Shown piece by piece: positions 24,421 through 32,184 of a stretch of DNA of 64,000 bases. Each line of letters begins with the position of its first letter. The stretch's first letter is position 1. The stretch is taken from the NCBI GenBank assembly GCA_934532985.1, contig CAKTAV010000013.1, positions 1 through 64,000 on the forward strand, written 5' to 3'. The notes under the pieces are model-generated. The model ran no database searches, was not told where the DNA came from, and was given only the letters and a program-made list of their open reading frames with translations. The position numbers were made by a program, and so were the translations under genes. This DNA comes from an uncultured Butyricicoccus sp. GTDB lineage: Bacteria; Bacillota; Clostridia; Oscillospirales; Butyricicoccaceae.

Positions 24421-26364
24421 ATGAGCGAAGAAGTTCTCAAAGAAGAAGTCCTTGACCTTACGGTAAAGGAAACCTATGACGAAAACCAGATTCAGGTTCT
24501 GGAGGGACTGGAAGCCGTCCGCAAGCGTCCGGGCATGTACATCGGCTCGACATCCGCCCGCGGCCTTCATCATCTGGTCTATGAGATCGTGGACAACTCC
24601 ATTGACGAGGCGTTGGCCGGTTATTGCACCCATATCGAGGTCACGATCGAGCCGGGCAATGTTATTCAGGTGCGCGACAACGGACGAGGCATTCCGGTCG
24701 GCATTCACCCGCAGATGGGCATTCCGACGCTGGAAGTCGTACTGACGGTTCTGCACGCCGGCGGCAAGTTCGGCGGCGACGGATACAAGGTCTCCGGCGG
24801 TCTGCACGGCGTCGGTTCTTCTGTCGTAAATGCCCTGTCCCGCTGGATGGAAGCGACAGTATACGACGGCAAGAATAAAAACACCATGCGCTTTGAGCGG
24901 GGCGTGACGGTACAGAGCATGCAGACCACCCCGTGTGAGGGACATGAGACCGGTACGACCATCCGCTTCCTCGCGGACGATCAGATTTTTGAAACGCTGG
25001 ATTACGAGTATGATGTGCTGGAAAAGCGTCTGCGTGAGCAGGCATTTCTCAACGGCGGCATTCGCATCACGCTGCGTGATGAGCGCGAGGAAGACGTGCA
25101 GGAAGATGTCATGCACTATGAGGGAGGCATCAAGCAGTTTGTGCAGCACCTCAACCGCAACAAGACTCCGCTGCATCCGGAGGTCATCTATGTCGAGGGC
25201 TCGCGCGACGACTCCATGGCGGAGGTCGCGATGCAGTACACCGACGGCTACAGCGAGAGCCTGCTGTCGTTTGCCAACAACATCAACACCACCGAGGGCG
25301 GCACGCATGAGACCGGCTTTAAGTCGGCACTGACCAAGGTCATTAACGACTACGCCCGCAAGTTCGGCTTCCTCAAGGACAGCGACAAGAACTTCTCCGG
25401 CGACGATGTGCGTGAGGGCCTGACCGCGATTATTTCCGTGAAGCTGCGGGAAGCACAGTTTGAGGGTCAGACCAAGACCAAGCTGGGCAATTCCGATATG
25501 CGCACGCTGGTGGAAACTCTGCTGACCGAAAAGCTGACGGTATTCTTTGAAGAAAATCCGGCGGTTGCCAAGACGATTATCGACAAGGCACAGACTGCGT
25601 CCCGCGCCCGTGAGGCCGCGCGCAAGGCGCGTGAGCTGACCCGACGCAAGAGCGCGCTGGAGTCCGGCAGTCTGCCGGGCAAGCTGGCGGATTGTCAGGA
25701 ACGTGATCCGGAGCTGACTGAGATCTACATCGTCGAGGGTGACTCGGCGGGCGGCTCGGCGAAGGAAGGCCGCGACCGTCGATTCCAGGCGATTTTGCCG
25801 TTGTGGGGTAAGATGCTCAACGTCGAAAAGGCACGTTTGGACAAGGTATACGGCAATGAGAAGCTCAGCCCGATGATTATGGCATTCGGCGCGGGCTTTG
25901 GCGAGGATTTTGACACGAGCAAGCTGCGCTACGGCAAGATCATTCTGATGGCGGATGCCGACGTCGATGGCAGCCATATCCGCACGCTGCTGCTGACGTT
26001 CTTCTTCCGCTACATGCGTCCGCTGATTGAAGAGGGACACGTTTACATTGCGCAGCCGCCGCTGTTCAAGAACGAAAAGGGCAAGAACGTTCGCTACACC
26101 TATACGGAGGAGGAACAGCTTGCTGTGCTGGCGGAGATGGGCGACAACGTCGCGATTCAGCGCTACAAAGGTCTGGGTGAGATGGACCCGCATCAGCTGT
26201 GGGAGACCACGATGGATCCGGAGCACCGCACGCTGCTTCAGGTCACGCTGGATGACGCCGCGCTGGCGGACGAGACCTTTACGCTGCTGATGGGCGAAAA
26301 GGTAGAGCCGCGACGGGAATTTATTCAGAGAAACGCGAAATACGCTAAGAATTTGGACATTTAA
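24421..26364 (+). CDS. gyrB: DNA gyrase subunit B
   Basis: 647 aa. GHKL ATPase domain (EIVDNSIDEALAGYC, DNGRGIP, GGLHGVGSSVVNALS), transducer domain, and TOPRIM with EGDSAGGSAKEGRDR and DADVDGSHIRTLLL; the C-terminal PHQLWETTMDPEHRTLLQV is standard. Position 462 is Trp in LPLWGKMLNVEKAR, where E. coli has the quinolone-contact Lys447. The start at 24421 gives the family-like N-terminus; its ribosome binding site is weak, and an in-frame ATG 13 codons upstream (24382) is possible. It supplies negative supercoiling with GyrA. Confidence 0.97.
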   Translation: MSEEVLKEEVLDLTVKETYDENQIQVLEGLEAVRKRPGMYIGSTSARGLHHLVYEIVDNSIDEALAGYCTHIEVTIEPGNVIQVRDNGRGIPVGIHPQMGIPTLEVVLTVLHAGGKFGGDGYKVSGGLHGVGSSVVNALSRWMEATVYDGKNKNTMRFERGVTVQSMQTTPCEGHETGTTIRFLADDQIFETLDYEYDVLEKRLREQAFLNGGIRITLRDEREEDVQEDVMHYEGGIKQFVQHLNRNKTPLHPEVIYVEGSRDDSMAEVAMQYTDGYSESLLSFANNINTTEGGTHETGFKSALTKVINDYARKFGFLKDSDKNFSGDDVREGLTAIISVKLREAQFEGQTKTKLGNSDMRTLVETLLTEKLTVFFEENPAVAKTIIDKAQTASRAREAARKARELTRRKSALESGSLPGKLADCQERDPELTEIYIVEGDSAGGSAKEGRDRRFQAILPLWGKMLNVEKARLDKVYGNEKLSPMIMAFGAGFGEDFDTSKLRYGKIILMADADVDGSHIRTLLLTFFFRYMRPLIEEGHVYIAQPPLFKNEKGKNVRYTYTEEEQLAVLAEMGDNVAIQRYKGLGEMDPHQLWETTMDPEHRTLLQVTLDDAALADETFTLLMGEKVEPRREFIQRNAKYAKNLDI

Positions 26365-26406
26365 CAGGCTGACCGGAGAAATCCGGCATTTTGAGGAAAT
26401 ATAACG

Positions 26407-26601
26407 ATGGATGAAGCAACGCGCCGAGAGCTGACAGAAATGCAGCAGGAGCTGATGGAGCACTACAACCGTCTGGTGGATTTGACACAGCCCGCAGCGA
26501 AGAAAAAGCGCCGCACGGAGCAGGAAGAGCTGCTCGGCGATGCAATGGACTCGCTGGGGGAGGCGATTGAATGCCTCAAGGAAGCGCTGGAAGAGGAGTA
26601 A
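26407..26601 (+). CDS. Small helical protein between gyrB and gyrA, unknown
   Basis: 64 aa, strongly charged (LTEMQQELMEHYNRLVDLTQ, a basic KKKRR patch, then DSLGEAIECLKEALEEE), predicted as two amphipathic helices. It has an AGGAAAT ribosome binding site and ends two bases before the gyrA ATG, whose ribosome binding site (GAGGAG) lies inside its final codons, so translation is coupled. Base use looks like its neighbours. I do not recognise a family; the position suggests a gyrase-linked accessory role, but nothing in the sequence proves it. Confidence 0.7.
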   Translation: MDEATRRELTEMQQELMEHYNRLVDLTQPAAKKKRRTEQEELLGDAMDSLGEAIECLKEALEEE

Positions 26602-26603
26602 GC

Positions 26604-29222
26604 ATGAGCACCAACAACAGCAATAATACCAAGATCAATTTTGAGAACCAAAAAATTCTCCCGGTCGATCTGGACAAGGAGATGAAAAAATCCTATATTG
26701 CGTACGCGATGTCGGTTATCGCCGGACGTGCGCTGCCGGATGTTCGCGACGGCCTCAAGCCGGTACACCGTCGTATTCTATACGCAATGTATGAGGATCA
26801 CCTGACATCGGATCGTCCGTACCGTAAGTGTGCGACGGCCGTAGGTAATGTCCTCGGTCGGTACCATCCGCACGGTGATGCCTCGGTCTATGATGCACTG
26901 GTTCGTATGGCACAGCCATTCTCCATGCGGTATACGACGATTGACGGACACGGCAACTTCGGTTCGGTGGATGGAGATCCCCCGGCAGCCTACCGTTACA
27001 CGGAGGCGCGTCTGAGCAAGATGGCGGCCTACATGATGATGGATATCGAGAAAAATACGGTCGATTTCCAGCCAAACTTTGATGACAACCGCAAGGAACC
27101 GATTGTTCTGCCGTCCCGCTTCCCGCATATGCTGGTCAACGGCTCGGCAGGTATCGCCGTTGGTATGGCGACGAATATGCCGCCGCACAATCTGACAGAG
27201 GTCATTGACGGCATCTGCCATGTCATTGACAATCCGGAAGCACAGCTGGAGGACATCTGCCGCTATATCAAGGGACCGGATTTCCCGACCGGCGGCATTA
27301 TTATGGGACGCAGCGGCATTCGTGCGGCCTATGCGACCGGACGCGGCAAGATCAAGGTACGTGCCCGCACACATTTTGAGGACATGGAGCACGGACGCAC
27401 CCGCATTGTTGCCACGGAGATTCCGTACATGGTCAACAAGGCACGTTTGGTGGAGTCCATTGCCAATCTGGTCAAGGAAAAGCGCGTAGAGGGCATTTCA
27501 GATCTGCGCGATGAGTCCGACCGCACCGGTATGCGTATTGTCATTGAGCTAAAGCGTGATGTCAACGCGCAGGTTGTACTGAATCAGCTGTTTAACTACA
27601 CCCAGCTGCAGGATAGCGTTTCGGTACACAATCTGGCGCTGGTCAATAACCAGCCGCGCACGCTGACGCTGCGGGAGCTGATTGACCAGTATATTGACTT
27701 CCAGTGCGAGGTCATCGAGCGCCGCACGCGCTATGATCTGGATAAGGCGCAGAAGCGTGCGCATATTTTGGAGGGCTTGAAGGTCGCTACCGACAACATT
27801 GACCGCATCATTGCGATCATCCGCGCGTCGGCCAATGAGGCGGAGGCCAAGCTTAACCTGATGCAGGAGCCGTTTATCATCAACCAGATTGCTCTGCTGG
27901 GCATTGTAGACGGTCAGGAAGAATATGAATTCCATCTGGACGAGGAGCAGGCGCAGGCCATTGTCAACATGCGTCTGGGTCGTCTGTCCGGTCTGGAGCG
28001 GCAGAAGATCAACGACGAATACGACGAGATTGAGTCGCGCATCAGCGGCTATGAAACCCTGCTGTCGTCCCGCGAGAATATCATGCAGACGGTCAAGGCC
28101 GAGCTGCTGGAGATCCGCGGCAAGTTTGGCGATGAGCGCCGCACGTCGATTGAAAACGTCGATAACGAGATTGACATTGAGGATCTGATCGAGCGCGAGG
28201 ACTGCACCTATACGCTGACGCATTATGGCTATATTAAGCGTCTGCCGACCAGCACCTATCGCGCCCAGCGCCGCGGTGGACGCGGCATCAGCGCGATGGC
28301 GACCCGCGACGAGGACTACGCCGAGGTACTGTTTACGGCATCATCGCATGATTTCATCCTGTTCTATTCCAATAAGGGTAAGGTATATAAGCTCAAGGGC
28401 TATCAGATTCCGGAGTCCAGCCGCACGGCAAAGGGCATGAATCTGGTCAACCTGCTGGAAATGGAGCCGGACGAGAAGATCACCGCGATGTTCCCGACCG
28501 GAAAGTATGGCGAGGAGCACGAAGAGGCGAAGTATCTGTTTCTTGCGACGGAGCGCGGCACGGTCAAGCGCGTGGCGCTGTCCGACCTGAACAATATCCG
28601 CCGCAGCGGTCTGCGTGTGCTCAGCCTGAACGAGGGCGACAATGTTGTGGATGTCTTTGTCACCGACGGTGAGCAGAAGATCATGCTGGTATCGCGCAAC
28701 GGTCAGGCGATTTGCTTTGAGGAGAGCGAGGTTCGTCCGATGGGACGTACCGCCGTCGGCGTTCGCGGTATGCAGCTGGCAGAGGATGACTGCGTGATCG
28801 GCGCGATTTGTGCGCCGTCCAGTGTGGAGGTGCTCACGGTTACCGAAAATGGCTATGGCAAGCGCACTCCGGCGGAGGATTTCTCGGTTCATCACCGCGG
28901 CGGACGCGGTATGATTGCCCATTCGATTACTGAAAAGACCGGTTTGTTGGCGGGCGTTGCTGCCGTCAGCGAAGCGGATGACGCGATGATTATCACGGAC
29001 AGCGGTATTATTATCCGCACGGCGGTGGCGGATATCCGCGCCTGCGGACGTGCATCGCAGGGCGTTATCGTCATGCGTACGAGCGAGAGCGGCAAGGTCA
29101 TCTCGATCACCAAGACGGATGCGGAAGATTCCGAGGAGGAACCGGCAGAGGCGCAGAGCGAATCGACGGAGCCGACCGGAAGTGAACCAGCCGAAGTGAC
29201 GGAGACCGGCGCCGATGAATAA
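26604..29222 (+). CDS. gyrA: DNA gyrase subunit A
   Basis: 872 aa. The winged-helix/tower part has the catalytic Tyr132 (AAYRYTEARL). The C-terminal six-blade pinwheel includes the GyrA box QRRGGRG, which marks gyrase rather than topoisomerase IV. The quinolone pocket reads HPHGDASVYD, with Ala93 where most species have Ser/Thr; Asp97 is kept. The tail is a 30-residue acidic stretch (SEEEPAEAQSESTEPTG). The ATG at 26604 has a GAGGAG site. It overlaps rnhA by 8 bases. Confidence 0.98.
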   Translation: MSTNNSNNTKINFENQKILPVDLDKEMKKSYIAYAMSVIAGRALPDVRDGLKPVHRRILYAMYEDHLTSDRPYRKCATAVGNVLGRYHPHGDASVYDALVRMAQPFSMRYTTIDGHGNFGSVDGDPPAAYRYTEARLSKMAAYMMMDIEKNTVDFQPNFDDNRKEPIVLPSRFPHMLVNGSAGIAVGMATNMPPHNLTEVIDGICHVIDNPEAQLEDICRYIKGPDFPTGGIIMGRSGIRAAYATGRGKIKVRARTHFEDMEHGRTRIVATEIPYMVNKARLVESIANLVKEKRVEGISDLRDESDRTGMRIVIELKRDVNAQVVLNQLFNYTQLQDSVSVHNLALVNNQPRTLTLRELIDQYIDFQCEVIERRTRYDLDKAQKRAHILEGLKVATDNIDRIIAIIRASANEAEAKLNLMQEPFIINQIALLGIVDGQEEYEFHLDEEQAQAIVNMRLGRLSGLERQKINDEYDEIESRISGYETLLSSRENIMQTVKAELLEIRGKFGDERRTSIENVDNEIDIEDLIEREDCTYTLTHYGYIKRLPTSTYRAQRRGGRGISAMATRDEDYAEVLFTASSHDFILFYSNKGKVYKLKGYQIPESSRTAKGMNLVNLLEMEPDEKITAMFPTGKYGEEHEEAKYLFLATERGTVKRVALSDLNNIRRSGLRVLSLNEGDNVVDVFVTDGEQKIMLVSRNGQAICFEESEVRPMGRTAVGVRGMQLAEDDCVIGAICAPSSVEVLTVTENGYGKRTPAEDFSVHHRGGRGMIAHSITEKTGLLAGVAAVSEADDAMIITDSGIIIRTAVADIRACGRASQGVIVMRTSESGKVISITKTDAEDSEEEPAEAQSESTEPTGSEPAEVTETGADE

Positions 29223-29661
29223 AAAACATGTTGTGATTTATACGGACGGAGCGTGCTCGGGCAATCCCGGCCCGGGCGGCTTCGGCATTATTCTGCAATA
29301 TGGAGAGCACCGCAAGGAGATTAGTCAGGGATTCTTGTCCACGACGAACAACCGCATGGAACTTTTGGGCGTGATTACGGCGCTGGAAGCGCTGAATACG
29401 CCGTGTACGGTGGATCTGTATTCCGACAGCAAATATGTGATTGACGCGATCCAGAAGGGCTGGGCGGTCAAATGGCGCAGCAAGAACTGGATGCGCACCC
29501 CAAAGGAACCGGCGAAAAATCCGGATCTGTGGGAGCGGCTGCTGAATCTGCTGGAGGTGCACGAGGTCACGTTCCACTGGGTCAAGGGGCACGCGACGAA
29601 TGAAAATAACAACCGCTGCGATGAGCTGGCGGTTGCGGCGTGGAAAAAGATCAAAGGATAA
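29215..29661 (+). CDS. rnhA: Ribonuclease HI
   Basis: 148 aa. The RNase H fold carries the four metal ligands D11 (IYTDGACSGNPGPGG), E49, D71 (YSDSKYVI) and D136, with H126 in WVKGHA. It degrades RNA in RNA-DNA hybrids at primers and R-loops. The ATG overlaps the end of gyrA (translational coupling), an unusual partner that places hybrid removal next to gyrase. No terminator follows; a toxin-antitoxin locus lies downstream. Confidence 0.96.
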   Translation: MNKKHVVIYTDGACSGNPGPGGFGIILQYGEHRKEISQGFLSTTNNRMELLGVITALEALNTPCTVDLYSDSKYVIDAIQKGWAVKWRSKNWMRTPKEPAKNPDLWERLLNLLEVHEVTFHWVKGHATNENNNRCDELAVAAWKKIKG

Positions 29662-29776
29662 TTGATAACCGTATAATAGAATAAAAATAATACAAATAGT
29701 TATAAGAAATGATCTTTGCTTGTCGTGGATGGTACGAGTGCCAATGATGCAGCATGCAAAATAAAGTTCATTGCAG

Positions 29777-29805
29777 TTGACGTGCTTTCAAACGAATGAT
29801 ATAAT
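29777..29805 (+). promoter_or_regulatory. Promoter of type I antitoxin RNA 1
   Basis: TTGACG (29777-29782), a 17-bp spacer and TATAAT (29800-29805). The sequence around it (CAGTTGAC...ACGAATGATATAATA) is almost identical to the promoter of the second antitoxin copy at 30127-30155. Confidence 0.85.
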
Positions 29806-29811
29806 AGAGGT

Positions 29812-29903
29812 ATAAAAAAGAAGGCATACCGGTAAACGGTTCGCCCTCTGTTATTGGTTAAAAAAAGTAACCGCTAAGTTGGGAGCTGGGCGGTTACTTT
29901 TTT
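29812..29903 (+). ncRNA. Type I antitoxin RNA 1 (candidate)
   Basis: A roughly 90-nt RNA from the strong promoter upstream to the hairpin at 29861-29903. It is convergent with the toxin mRNA and overlaps its 3' end. Its CGCCCTCT (29842-29849) can pair with the toxin Shine-Dalgarno AGAGGGGG, and its A7GTAA (29860-29870) with TTACTTTTTTT in the toxin leader, in consistent antiparallel order. Its 5' part (GGCATACC, CGGTTCGCCCTC) is also repeated, same sense, in the toxin leader. Confidence 0.75.
29861..29903. terminator. Shared bidirectional terminator of toxin mRNA and antitoxin RNA
   Basis: AAAAAAGTAACCGC (29861-29874) pairs perfectly with GCGGTTACTTTTTT (29890-29903), giving U-runs on both strands. 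The toxin stop codon TAA is inside the stem. Confidence 0.85.
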
Positions 29904-29983
29904 GCTATCTGATAGACCAGATTGATGATGGATACAACAAACGTACAAAAGACGAATAAGTCTGAATATGTAACGTACTGCAT
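29894..29983 (-). CDS. Type I toxin peptide, holin-like small membrane protein
   Basis: 29 aa: it begins MQYVTYSDLF, has a hydrophobic helix (FVFCTFVVSIINLVY) and ends QIAKK. This shape (short polar VTYSDLF start, one membrane helix, basic end) matches the putative holin-like/TxpA-BsrG toxin class of Firmicutes. The ATG at 29983 has AGAGGGGG seven bases upstream, and that site is locked in a CCCTCT/AGAGGG hairpin (29993-30009), as in other type I toxins. The mRNA runs from a promoter at 30093-30120. Expected action: membrane depolarisation when unrepressed. It is far below usual gene-caller size. Confidence 0.8.
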   Translation of the reverse strand: MQYVTYSDLFVFCTFVVSIINLVYQIAKK

Positions 29984-30092
29984 CTGCTCACCCCCTCTCA
30001 GCAAGAGGGCGAATCAAAAAAAGTAAACACCCTCTTTATCAAGAATGCGGAGGGTGAACCGCCTACCGAATATGGTATGCCTATGCATTTAT

Positions 30093-30120
30093 AGTATCAC
30101 AGATAATGGAATAAAGTCAA
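30093..30120 (-). promoter_or_regulatory. Toxin mRNA promoter
   Basis: On the minus strand TTGACT (30115-30120), a 16-bp spacer and GATACT (30093-30098). The transcript would be about 225 nt with a 100-nt structured leader that includes CACCCTC/GAGGGTG and Shine-Dalgarno-masking hairpins. It is back to back with the promoter of antitoxin copy 2. Confidence 0.65.
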
Positions 30121-30126
30121 TCACAG

Positions 30127-30155
30127 TTGACTTGCATTCAGACGAATGATATAAT
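30127..30155 (+). promoter_or_regulatory. Promoter of orphan antitoxin RNA 2
   Basis: TTGACT (30127-30132), 17 bp, TATAAT (30150-30155). Confidence 0.85.
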
Positions 30156-30161
30156 AAACAC

Positions 30162-30253
30162 ATAAAAAGAAGGCATACCGGTAAACGGTACACCCTCGTC
30201 TTATTGGTTAAAAAGTAACCGCCGGACTTGCAATGTTTGGGCGGTTATTTTTT
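30162..30253 (+). ncRNA. Second, orphan copy of the antitoxin RNA
   Basis: About 90 nt, a diverged duplicate of antitoxin RNA 1: same GGCATACCGGTAAACGGT, CACCCTC and TTATTGGTTAAAAAGTAACC, then a terminator stem (AAAAGTAACCGCC with GGCGGTTATTTT). The reverse strand past its terminator has no intact toxin frame, only stops, so the partner toxin is absent or lost. It ends about 70 bases before the methyltransferase start. Confidence 0.65.
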
Positions 30254-30323
30254 GTTATTGTCTACAAATTATTCTTAATAGTAAATAAAAAAAACAATAA
30301 TACGAATAGTATTAGGAGGAACT

Positions 30324-31055
30324 ATGCGCCGAGAGGACAAATTATGGGATGGATATTGCCTGATTCAAGACGACCGCTTTTTTAAGCTGGGGCAGGACAG
30401 TGTGCTGCTGTCGGCCTTTGCGCAGCCACCGGCGCGGGCCAAGGTAATGGATCTCGGCTGCGGCAACGGGGCGTTGGGTGTCCTGCTGTGCGCGCGGTTT
30501 CCGCGCATCTCCGTGACGGGCTTGGAGTATCAGCCGGAGGTCGCCGAGCTGGCGCAGGAGAACACTGTGCGCAATCAGCTGGATGACCGCATGACGATTG
30601 TATGTGGTGATGTACGTGATTACAAACAGTATTATCCGGTCGGTGCATTTGATTACTTAGTGTGTAATCCGCCGTATTTTTCGGAGAACAGCGGGTACCA
30701 TGCGGCGGGAGCACACAAAAATAAGGCGCGGCAGGAGACCAACGGCACGCTGGAACAGTTTGTGCAGGCGGCAGGATATTTGGTGAAATACGGCGGACGG
30801 GCGGCGTTTGTTCATCGTCCGGAGCGATTGTGTGACTGTATTGCGCTGTTTCGGAAGTACGATTTAGAACCCAAACGCCTGCGTATGGTACATCAAACGG
30901 CGGCTTCGGCGCCGTCAGCGGTGCTGATTGAGGTACGTCGCGGCTCGGCGCCGGGGATACAGATACTGTCGCCGCTGCTGGTAAATGGATCGGATGGAAA
31001 GCCGACGGAGGAATATCGCACGATTTACCATCAGGATCAATTTATATACGAATAG
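30324..31055 (+). CDS. tRNA1(Val) A37 N6-methyltransferase-like protein
   Basis: 243 aa. A Rossmann methyltransferase with SAM motif VMDLGCGNGALGVLL (about 41-55) and the amino-methyltransferase catalytic motif NPPYF (about 112-116). The whole pattern (KLGQDSVLLSAFA at the start, AAGAHKNKARQE after NPPY) is the YabB/TrmN6 group, which in E. coli methylates A37 of tRNA1(Val). In B. subtilis yabB also precedes the rsmI homologue, as here. The ATG has an AGGAGGA site. Confidence 0.85.
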   Translation: MRREDKLWDGYCLIQDDRFFKLGQDSVLLSAFAQPPARAKVMDLGCGNGALGVLLCARFPRISVTGLEYQPEVAELAQENTVRNQLDDRMTIVCGDVRDYKQYYPVGAFDYLVCNPPYFSENSGYHAAGAHKNKARQETNGTLEQFVQAAGYLVKYGGRAAFVHRPERLCDCIALFRKYDLEPKRLRMVHQTAASAPSAVLIEVRRGSAPGIQILSPLLVNGSDGKPTEEYRTIYHQDQFIYE

Positions 31056-31087
31056 TATTTTAATAAAATAACAATACAGGAAGTGAT

Positions 31088-31930
31088 ATGATGAGCGGAA
31101 CATTATATTTAGTGGGCACACCGATTGGTAATTTGGAGGACATCACGTATCGCGCGGTACGAATTCTGTCGGAGTGTGATTTTGTCGCGGCGGAGGACAC
31201 GCGCGTGAGCGGTAAGCTGCTGCGGTATTTGGAGATTTCCAAGCCGATGGTGAGCTATCACGAACACAACCGAAAGCAGCGCGGGACGGAGCTAGTCGCA
31301 CGGATGCTGGCAGGGGAGAACTGCGCGCTGGTGACAGACGCCGGCATGCCGGCAATCAGTGATCCGGGAGAGGATTTGGCGAATCTCTGCCATGAAAATG
31401 GAATTCCGGTTGTGCCGGTTCCGGGGCCGTGTGCGGCGGTAGCGGCGCTGGCGCAGAGCGGTCTGCCGAGCGGAAAATGGTGCTTTGAGGGCTTCCTGTC
31501 GACGGATAACAAAAGCCGAAAGCAGCGGCTGGAGGTTTTGCGCACCGAAACGCGGACGTGTATTGTGTATGAAGCGCCGCACCGCCTGCGGGCAACCCTG
31601 CGCGATTTGGCGGAGTCACTGGGGGAGCGGCGCATTGCGATGTGCCGCGAGCTGACCAAGCTGCATGAGGAGTGTCTGCGCATGACGCTGCCGGAAGCCG
31701 TGCAGTATTATGAGGAAAATGACCCGCGCGGCGAGTATGTTTTAATTTTGGAGGGTGCACCGGAGGGTGCAGATGAATTGAGCGAGGAAGAGCGGATGCA
31801 GCAGGCGCTAGCGCTCGTGAAGGAATTCCAGCAGGGCGGCATGCGGCTCAAGGACGCCGTAAAACAGGCGGCAAAACAGGCGGATGTGCGGAAAAATGCG
31901 CTGTATCAGAAGGCGCTGGAAGAAGAGTGA
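31088..31930 (+). CDS. rsmI: 16S rRNA (cytidine-1402-2'-O)-methyltransferase
   Basis: 280 aa, tetrapyrrole-methylase fold: TLYLVGTPIGNLEDIT at the start, EDTR, TDAGMPAISDPG and VPGPCAAVAALAQSGLP are the RsmI signatures. It 2'-O-methylates C1402 in the ribosomal P site with RsmH. The ATG has AGGAAG upstream. It lies 32 bases behind the methyltransferase, likely the same operon. No terminator is seen; a degraded repeat follows. Confidence 0.95.
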   Translation: MMSGTLYLVGTPIGNLEDITYRAVRILSECDFVAAEDTRVSGKLLRYLEISKPMVSYHEHNRKQRGTELVARMLAGENCALVTDAGMPAISDPGEDLANLCHENGIPVVPVPGPCAAVAALAQSGLPSGKWCFEGFLSTDNKSRKQRLEVLRTETRTCIVYEAPHRLRATLRDLAESLGERRIAMCRELTKLHEECLRMTLPEAVQYYEENDPRGEYVLILEGAPEGADELSEEERMQQALALVKEFQQGGMRLKDAVKQAAKQADVRKNALYQKALEEE

Positions 31931-31936
31931 GATTTT

Positions 31937-32060
31937 CTAAATCGCGCCGCACCCCAGCAAAGTGTTTGGAATTTGAGGAGCGAGGCAATGGAACGGTCGA
32001 GCTGTGCCAAGACTTTGGACTAGGGAGGTAGTGCAATTCGCCGACGCCACAGCGATCGTC
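31937..32060 (+). repeat. Degenerate copy R7 of the dispersed repeat's second module
   Basis: GCGCCGCACCCCAGCAAAGTG, TTTGGAATTTGAGGAGC, GGAGGTAGTGCAATTCGCCG and CCACAGCGATCG match, with many changes, the second module seen at 56250-56380 and the border at 48699-48734. It is between rsmI and the flavin reductase gene. Confidence 0.5.
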
Positions 32061-32102
32061 ATTATCACTAATTTTTCCTGTTATATTTTAGATATTCCTC
32101 TA

Positions 32103-32131
32103 TAGACTTTCGTAGACTTGTTTGGTATACT
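32103..32131 (+). promoter_or_regulatory. Promoter of the flavin reductase-rubredoxin gene
   Basis: TAGACT (32103-32108), 17 bp, TATACT (32126-32131), 54 bases before the start codon. Confidence 0.7.
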
Positions 32132-32184
32132 TTATTCATAGAATAATTCTAATTCCAAGAGAAACACGATAGGAGGGGCATCTC

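Noticed and set aside
24412..26463. A 683-codon minus-strand frame opposite gyrB
   Set aside because: It is the antisense of gyrB in a GC-rich third-position genome; its product has no recognisable domain and the plus-strand gyrase signatures are unbroken.
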